A stretch of 9,223 nucleotides of DNA. Source: Actinomycetales bacterium Ga0077552. GTDB taxonomy: Bacteria; Actinomycetota; Actinomycetes; Actinomycetales; Microbacteriaceae. Position 1 is the first letter of the stretch, and each line of letters opens with the position of its first letter. The DNA lies in NCBI GenBank assembly GCA_001464255.1, contig LNFD01000372.1, forward strand, positions 1 to 9,223, written 5' to 3'. This document shows, one piece after another, positions 5,934-9,223 of the stretch. Below the pieces are notes generated by a model. That model was not told the origin of the DNA and ran no database searches. It was given only the letters and a program-made list of their open reading frames with translations. Position numbers and translations under genes: made by a program.

Positions 5934-6614
5934 ATGGCCGCGGCGCTCGCGGGGCTCGGCCTCGGCCTCTCGCTCATCATCGCGATCGGCGCCCAGAACG
6001 TCTTCGTGCTGCGGCAGGGCATCCGTCGCGAGCACGTGCTCGCCGTCGTCATCGTCTGCGCCGTCTCCGACGCGGTGCTGATCGCGGCGGGCATCGCCGG
6101 TCTCGGAGCACTGCTCGGGGTCGTGCCCTGGCTGATCGACGTCGTCCGCTGGGCGGGCGCGGTCTTCCTCATCGGGTACGGGATGCTCGCCGCGCGCCGC
6201 GCGTGGCGCCCCGCCGGGGCGCTCGCCGTCGACGAGTCGGCGCCCCGCGACCCCGACGCGGCCGAGCACGGAGGCCCCGGGTCGGCGAGCGCCCCGGGCG
6301 GGATGACCGCGGTCGCCGCGCCCGCGCGCCTGCGCGGGGTGCTGCTCACGGCGCTCGCGCTCACCTGGCTCAACCCGCACGTGTACCTCGACACCGTGTT
6401 CCTGCTCGGGTCGATCGCGAGCACGTGGCAGGAGCAGCGCTGGCTGTTCGGCGCGGGCGCGATGCTCGGCAGCGCGCTGTGGTTCACCGCGCTCGGCTTC
6501 GGCGCGCGCTACCTCGGCCGCTGGTTGTCGAGCCCGCGCGCGTGGCGCTGGCTCGACGCCGGCATCGCGGTCGTCATGGTCGCGATCGCGGTGTCGCTGG
6601 TGCTCCCGAGCTAG
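5934..6614 (+). CDS. LysE/ArgO-family amino-acid exporter
   Basis: This 226-residue inner-membrane protein is of the LysE family, which exports lysine, arginine or similar cationic amino acids by proton-coupled transport. The N-terminal hallmark GAQNVFVLRQGIRREH is at 19-34 and the second-half hallmark LTWLNPHVYLDTV at 143-155. Hydrophobic segments lie around 4-24, 36-60, 64-85, 134-160, 171-192 and 206-224, fitting the family's usual six. Residues 92-131 form a long Gly/Asp/Glu/Ala-rich loop. The start is ATG 5934, 2 nt after the aminotransferase stop and without a Shine-Dalgarno sequence, so translation probably depends on coupling to the upstream gene. The LysG-type regulator often found beside lysE is not in this window. 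Its stop overlaps that of the convergent lsr2 gene. Confidence 0.9.
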   Translation: MAAALAGLGLGLSLIIAIGAQNVFVLRQGIRREHVLAVVIVCAVSDAVLIAAGIAGLGALLGVVPWLIDVVRWAGAVFLIGYGMLAARRAWRPAGALAVDESAPRDPDAAEHGGPGSASAPGGMTAVAAPARLRGVLLTALALTWLNPHVYLDTVFLLGSIASTWQEQRWLFGAGAMLGSALWFTALGFGARYLGRWLSSPRAWRWLDAGIAVVMVAIAVSLVLPS

Positions 6615-6946
6615 CGCTGCGCGGCCGCGTAGGCCTCGCGCACCTCGGCGGGGATGCGGCCGCGGTCGCCGACCGTGTAGCCGTTCTTCTGCGCCCACGC
6701 GCGCACGGCGGCGGTGTCGCCGCTCGCGGTCGAGCGCGTGCGCGGCACGGCGCCGGCCCGGCGGCCGGTCGAGCGGGCCCGTGCGATGAACGGGGCGAGG
6801 GCATCCTGCAGCGCCTGCTGGTTGGGGCGGCCGAGGTCGATCTCGTAGCTCGCACCGTCGAGCGCGAAGGTGACGGTGCCGCCCTCGCCCGGGCCGATGA
6901 TGGTGCCGTCGAGATCGTCGACGAGCTCGGTCGTAATGCGCTTCAT
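6611..6946 (-). CDS. lsr2: Lsr2-family nucleoid-associated protein
   Basis: This 111-residue protein matches Lsr2, the actinobacterial H-NS analogue that bridges DNA and silences AT-rich genes. The N-terminal oligomerisation domain (MKRITTELVDDLDGT, then VTFALDGASYEIDL at 25-38) leads to helix NQQALQDALAPFIARAR (42-58). A basic linker follows, and then the DNA-binding domain AAVRAWAQKNGYTVGDRGRIPAEVREAY (about 79-106), with the RGR minor-groove hook at 95-97. The length equals that of the mycobacterial protein. The start is ATG 6946 with GAGGGG about 7 nt upstream; a longer frame from 7120 has no Lsr2 homology and crosses the palindromic spacer. The AT-rich spacer upstream is a plausible self-binding site. 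The gene converges on lysE with a shared CTAG stop. Confidence 0.95.
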   Translation of the reverse strand: MKRITTELVDDLDGTIIGPGEGGTVTFALDGASYEIDLGRPNQQALQDALAPFIARARSTGRRAGAVPRTRSTASGDTAAVRAWAQKNGYTVGDRGRIPAEVREAYAAAQR

Positions 6947-6961
6947 CAGAATTCCCCTCGG

Positions 6962-7032
6962 TATTCGAATAAACCTGGCCGAGTTTATCGGAAATTCGCG
7001 CGCGAATTGCGAATTCTGTGCGGCCGATAAAC
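6962..7032. promoter_or_regulatory. AT-rich, palindrome-dense control region between lsr2 and the ABC operon
   Basis: This stretch is far richer in A/T than its surroundings and carries several repeats. There is a 10-bp palindrome TATTCGAATA (6962-6971) and an inverted pair ATAAAC / GTTTAT (6969-6974 and 6983-6988). A 16-bp perfect palindrome AATTCGCGCGCGAATT lies at 6993-7008, and GCGAATT is repeated in tandem (7002-7008, 7009-7015). A 9-bp inverted pair GTTTATCGG / CCGATAAAC (6983-6991, 7024-7032) encloses the large palindrome. It should hold the divergent promoters; a possible lsr2 -10 is TAAACT (complement of 6982-6987), but I cannot assign a good -35. Lsr2 prefers AT-rich DNA, so self-control is a reasonable inference. 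Confidence 0.6.
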
Positions 7033-7057
7033 CGGGTCCACCGAACGGTGGACCCGG
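7032..7057. promoter_or_regulatory. 26-bp near-perfect palindrome upstream of the ABC operon
   Basis: Arms CCGGGTCCACCG (7032-7043) and CGGTGGACCCGG (7046-7057) are exact reverse complements around a central AA. The 2-nt centre suits a dimeric repressor operator (TetR- or MarR-like) better than a tight RNA hairpin. As RNA, a loop of about 6-8 nt would still leave a stable stem, so a leader attenuator or terminator remains possible. It ends 53 nt before the ATPase start. Confidence 0.6.
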
Positions 7058-7110
7058 GAATCCGCCGGGCGGAGGTGCCGTCGACCGCCGGGGCGCGGGA
7101 TGCTGGAGCC

Positions 7111-8010
7111 ATGACCACACCCGAGAACGTCGTCGAGGTGCGCGAGCTGCGCAAGACCTACGGCGACCTGACCGCCGTCGATGGCGTGAGCTTCGACATC
7201 CACCGCGGCGAGACCTTCGCCCTGCTCGGCCCGAACGGCGCCGGCAAGTCGACCACGATCGAGATCCTCGAGGGCTACCGCTCGCGCTCGAGCGGCGCGG
7301 TGAGCGTGCTCGGCGTCGACCCGCAGAAGGGCGGTCTCGACTGGAAGGCCCGCATCGGCATCGTGCTGCAGTCGAGCGGCGAGAGCGGCAACGTCACCGT
7401 CGCCGAGCAGCTGCGGCACTTCGCGGCCCTCTACCCGAACCCGCGCGACGTCGACGAGGTCATCGCCGCGGTCGGGCTCGAGGCGAAGGCCGGCTCGCTC
7501 ATCCGCAAGCTGTCGGGGGGCCAGCGACGCCGCGTCGACGTGGCCGTCGGCATCGTCGGCGCACCCGAGCTGCTCTTCCTCGACGAGCCGACGACGGGCT
7601 TCGACCCCGAGGCCCGCCGCAGCTTCTGGAAGCTGATCCGCACGCTGCAGAGCGAGGGAACGAGCATCCTGCTCACCACCCACTACCTCGACGAGGCCGC
7701 CCAGCTCGGCGACCGCGCCGGCATCATCGCGGGCGGCCGCATGGTCGACCTCGCGCCCATCGACGAGATCGGGGGCCGCGAGTCGCGCGTGCCGCTCGTG
7801 CGCTGGCTCGAGAACGGCGAGCGCCGCGAGCAGCGCACCGACTCGCCCGCCTCGGTCGTCACCGAGCTCGTCGCGCGCATCGGCGGCGAGCCGGAGTCGC
7901 TCGAGGTGATCCGGCCGAGCCTCGAAGACGTCTACCTCGACCTCGTCGGCCACGAGCACGCGAGCGACCTGAGCGCCGAAGCGCTGAACGAGACGGAGGC
8001 AGCACGATGA
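7111..8010 (+). CDS. ABC-2 type exporter, ATP-binding protein
   Basis: This 299-residue ATPase is of the DrrA/CcmA-like ABC-2 exporter class and would power the permease encoded next to it. It has VVEVRELRKTYGDLTAVDGVSFDI (7-30), Walker A GPNGAGKST (40-48), Q-loop Q87, signature LSGGQRRRVD (134-143), Walker B LLFLDEPTTGFDP (154-166) and the H-loop histidine at 191 (TTHYLDEA). A C-terminal extension of about 80 residues after the nucleotide domain is typical of drug-export ATPases and ends in an RPSLEDVYLDLVG-type motif. Substrate cannot be deduced; antibiotics, peptides or lipids are possible. ATG 7111 fits homologues, but its GGAG is only 2 nt away, while a perfect GGAGGTG at 7071-7077 is too far upstream. 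The frame is open upstream to GTG 7018 through the palindrome, which lacks family homology. Confidence 0.92.
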   Translation: MTTPENVVEVRELRKTYGDLTAVDGVSFDIHRGETFALLGPNGAGKSTTIEILEGYRSRSSGAVSVLGVDPQKGGLDWKARIGIVLQSSGESGNVTVAEQLRHFAALYPNPRDVDEVIAAVGLEAKAGSLIRKLSGGQRRRVDVAVGIVGAPELLFLDEPTTGFDPEARRSFWKLIRTLQSEGTSILLTTHYLDEAAQLGDRAGIIAGGRMVDLAPIDEIGGRESRVPLVRWLENGERREQRTDSPASVVTELVARIGGEPESLEVIRPSLEDVYLDLVGHEHASDLSAEALNETEAAR

Positions 8011-8864
8011 GCGCCACGATGAGCCCGGCCCGGGCATCCCGCACCGAATCATCGATCGGCCGCGCCGTGCGCCTGGGGCTGCTGCGCATCGGCTACGAGG
8101 TGCGCGCCTACTTCCGGCAGGGCGACACGGTCTTCTTCACCTTCCTCTTCCCGGTCGTGATGCTGACGATCTTCTCGGTCTCGTTCAGCGAGGCGAGCTT
8201 CGGGCAGACCGCCGACGGCGATGAGATCACCGCCGCGTGGTTCTTCCTGCCCGCCATGCTCGCCGCGGGCGTGCTGCTGAGCGGCCTGCAGAACCTCGCG
8301 ATCGACATCGCCATGGAGAAGAGCGACGGCACGCTCAAGCGCTTGGCCGGCTCGCCCCTGCCGGTCGTGAGCTACTTCATCGGCAAGCTCGGGCAGTCGT
8401 TCATGACGGGCCTCATGCAGGCCGGAGTGCTGCTCGCGCTCGGCTTCACGGTCTTTCAGGTGCCGCTGCCCGAGCAGGCGGAGAACTGGTGGGTCTTTGC
8501 GTGGGTCTTCACGCTCGGCGTGCTCTGCTCGGCGATCCTGGGCATCGCGCTCAGCGCCGTGCCGCGCAGCGGCAAGAGCGCCACGGCCGTGGTCATCCCG
8601 ATCACGCTCGTGCTGCAGTTCATCTCCGGCGTCTACCTGCGGTTCAGCGACCTGCCCGAGTGGCTGCAGAACGTCGCCGCGGTCTTCCCGCTCAAGTGGA
8701 TGGCCCAGGGCATGCGCAGCGTCTTCCTGCCCGACGAGCTCGTCGTGCTCGAGCAGAACGAGTCGTGGGATCTGCCGGGCATCGCGCTCGTGCTCGCGAT
8801 CTGGCTCGTGGCCGGCCTCGTCATCACGAGCCTCACCTTCCGCTGGATCCGGAAGGATTCGTGA
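8007..8864 (+). CDS. ABC-2 type exporter, permease protein
   Basis: This 285-residue membrane protein is the channel half of the exporter. It has about six hydrophobic helices (roughly 42-60, 77-98, 127-150, 162-184, 193-212, 257-277). The cytoplasmic coupling segment AMEKSDGTLKRLAGSPLPVVSYFIGK (102-127) lies between helices 2 and 3, as in ABC-2 permeases. The late VYLRFSDLPEWLQNVAAVFPLKWMAQGMR motif (209-237) is also characteristic. The start ATG 8007 overlaps the ATPase stop in ATGA. GGAGG at 7995-7999 lies 7 nt upstream, and ATG 8019 is a less likely alternative. The overlap implies equal, coupled synthesis with the ATPase. Confidence 0.92.
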   Translation: MSATMSPARASRTESSIGRAVRLGLLRIGYEVRAYFRQGDTVFFTFLFPVVMLTIFSVSFSEASFGQTADGDEITAAWFFLPAMLAAGVLLSGLQNLAIDIAMEKSDGTLKRLAGSPLPVVSYFIGKLGQSFMTGLMQAGVLLALGFTVFQVPLPEQAENWWVFAWVFTLGVLCSAILGIALSAVPRSGKSATAVVIPITLVLQFISGVYLRFSDLPEWLQNVAAVFPLKWMAQGMRSVFLPDELVVLEQNESWDLPGIALVLAIWLVAGLVITSLTFRWIRKDS

Positions 8865-8930
8865 GCCCTTGGATGCTGCGCTCCTGCCGGGCCGCGACCG
8901 ACGCGATCGACCATGGCTAGGGGCCGGCCC

Positions 8931-9223
8931 GTGACCGCCCGCCAGGTGTGGAGCATCGCGGTGCTCGGCATGGCGGCGCTGCTCGGCGTGCTGCTCGTCA
9001 TCACCGCCCGGGATGCCCTCGACACCCTGCTCGGAGGAGCGGGCATCGCCCTGCTGATCGCGGGATGGTTCGGCCTCGGGCTGCCGCGCCTCGACGATCC
9101 TCGCGGGGCTCCGCTCTTCGTGGGGGTCGTCGCCCTCGCCGTCGCGCTCATGCTCGCCGCCTCGCCGACCCTCGCGATCGCGCAGGGCATCGCCTACCCG
9201 ATCGCGTGGGTGTTCTGCTCGTC
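8931..9223 (+). CDS. Membrane protein, probable N-terminal sensor domain of a histidine kinase (truncated by window edge)
   Basis: An open frame from GTG 8931 continues off the right edge (97 codons seen). Nearly all of it is hydrophobic, with helices near 6-24, 33-52, 60-82 and a further one beginning near 85. A short charged loop (LPRLDDPRGAP) lies between the second and third. GTG 8931 was chosen because AGGGG at 8919-8923 lies 7 nt upstream; an in-frame ATG at 8913 (MARGRPV) has no ribosome-binding site. It starts 66 nt after the permease stop, on the same strand. No catalytic domain is within the window. The histidine kinase call rests on the multi-helix N-terminus plus the frequent actinobacterial order ABC ATPase / permease / kinase / response regulator. 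An unrelated membrane protein cannot be excluded. Confidence 0.55.
   Translation, partial: MTARQVWSIAVLGMAALLGVLLVITARDALDTLLGGAGIALLIAGWFGLGLPRLDDPRGAPLFVGVVALAVALMLAASPTLAIAQGIAYPIAWVFCS

Noticed and set aside
5862..7154. 430-codon minus-strand frame covering lysE and lsr2 regions
   Set aside because: It is antisense to lysE and out of frame with lsr2, crosses the palindromic spacer, and is Arg/Ala-rich low-complexity shadow sequence.
6985..8052. 355-codon minus-strand frame opposite the ABC ATPase
   Set aside because: The plus-strand frame has every ABC ATPase motif in order; the opposite frame is its complement with no recognisable domain.
1..9223. Mobile element, phage, CRISPR or defence island
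   Set aside because: No transposase, integrase, recombinase or Cas-like protein, no terminal repeats or regular spacer array was found; gene content and codon use look like stable core chromosome.

Overview
This 9.2 kb window is high-GC (about 70 %) actinobacterial chromosome, most likely Microbacteriaceae or a close relative. The evidence is strongly G/C-ending codons, an Lsr2 nucleoid protein, a long acidic N-terminal extension on NusG, a leaderless GTG gene, and the order tRNA-Trp / secE / nusG / rplK / rplA. No phage, IS element, CRISPR array, toxin-antitoxin or defence system is visible. I do not see a new multi-gene system; the interest lies in a damaged gene, regulatory DNA and a short sequence bias.

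Left part (1-1758). A partial Pr6Pr-family integral membrane protein runs leftward off the window (1-585). It is divergent from a rightward, zinc-independent quinone-oxidoreductase-like NADP-dependent dehydrogenase (691-1656). A perfect 15-bp hairpin (1689-1722) lies between that gene and the convergent ribosomal operon.

Central part (1759-4748), minus strand. In transcription order it holds a tRNA-Trp(CCA) promoter, tRNA-Trp, a terminator-like hairpin, secE, nusG, rplK (L11) and rplA (L1). This is the classical cluster for membrane protein export (SecE), transcription elongation/antitermination (NusG) and the L1/L11 ribosome stalk base. Hairpins sit in the nusG-rplK spacer and at the rplK stop codon, and the rplK-rplA spacer is 155 nt long.

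Right-central part (4749-6946). Divergent from tRNA-Trp is a leaderless class I (AspB-like) aminotransferase. It is broken by an apparent 26-nt deletion near codon 34, which removes the SFGAG part of the family's GEPDF motif and shifts the frame. A LysE/ArgO-type amino-acid exporter starts 2 nt after its stop. That exporter and the convergent lsr2 gene share a CTAG tetranucleotide as their two stop codons.

Right part (6947-9223). An AT-rich island full of nested inverted repeats, plus a 26-bp near-perfect palindrome, separates lsr2 from a rightward operon. The operon encodes an ABC-2 type exporter ATPase, its permease (ATGA overlap) and the N-terminal membrane part of a protein that, from context, is probably a sensor histidine kinase. 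This layout is typical of Actinobacteria drug or antimicrobial-peptide efflux pumps coupled to a two-component system.

Across the window the hexamer GGATGC/GCATCC is over-represented. It occurs in spacers as inverted pairs and inside genes where it coincides with otherwise unusual synonymous codons.
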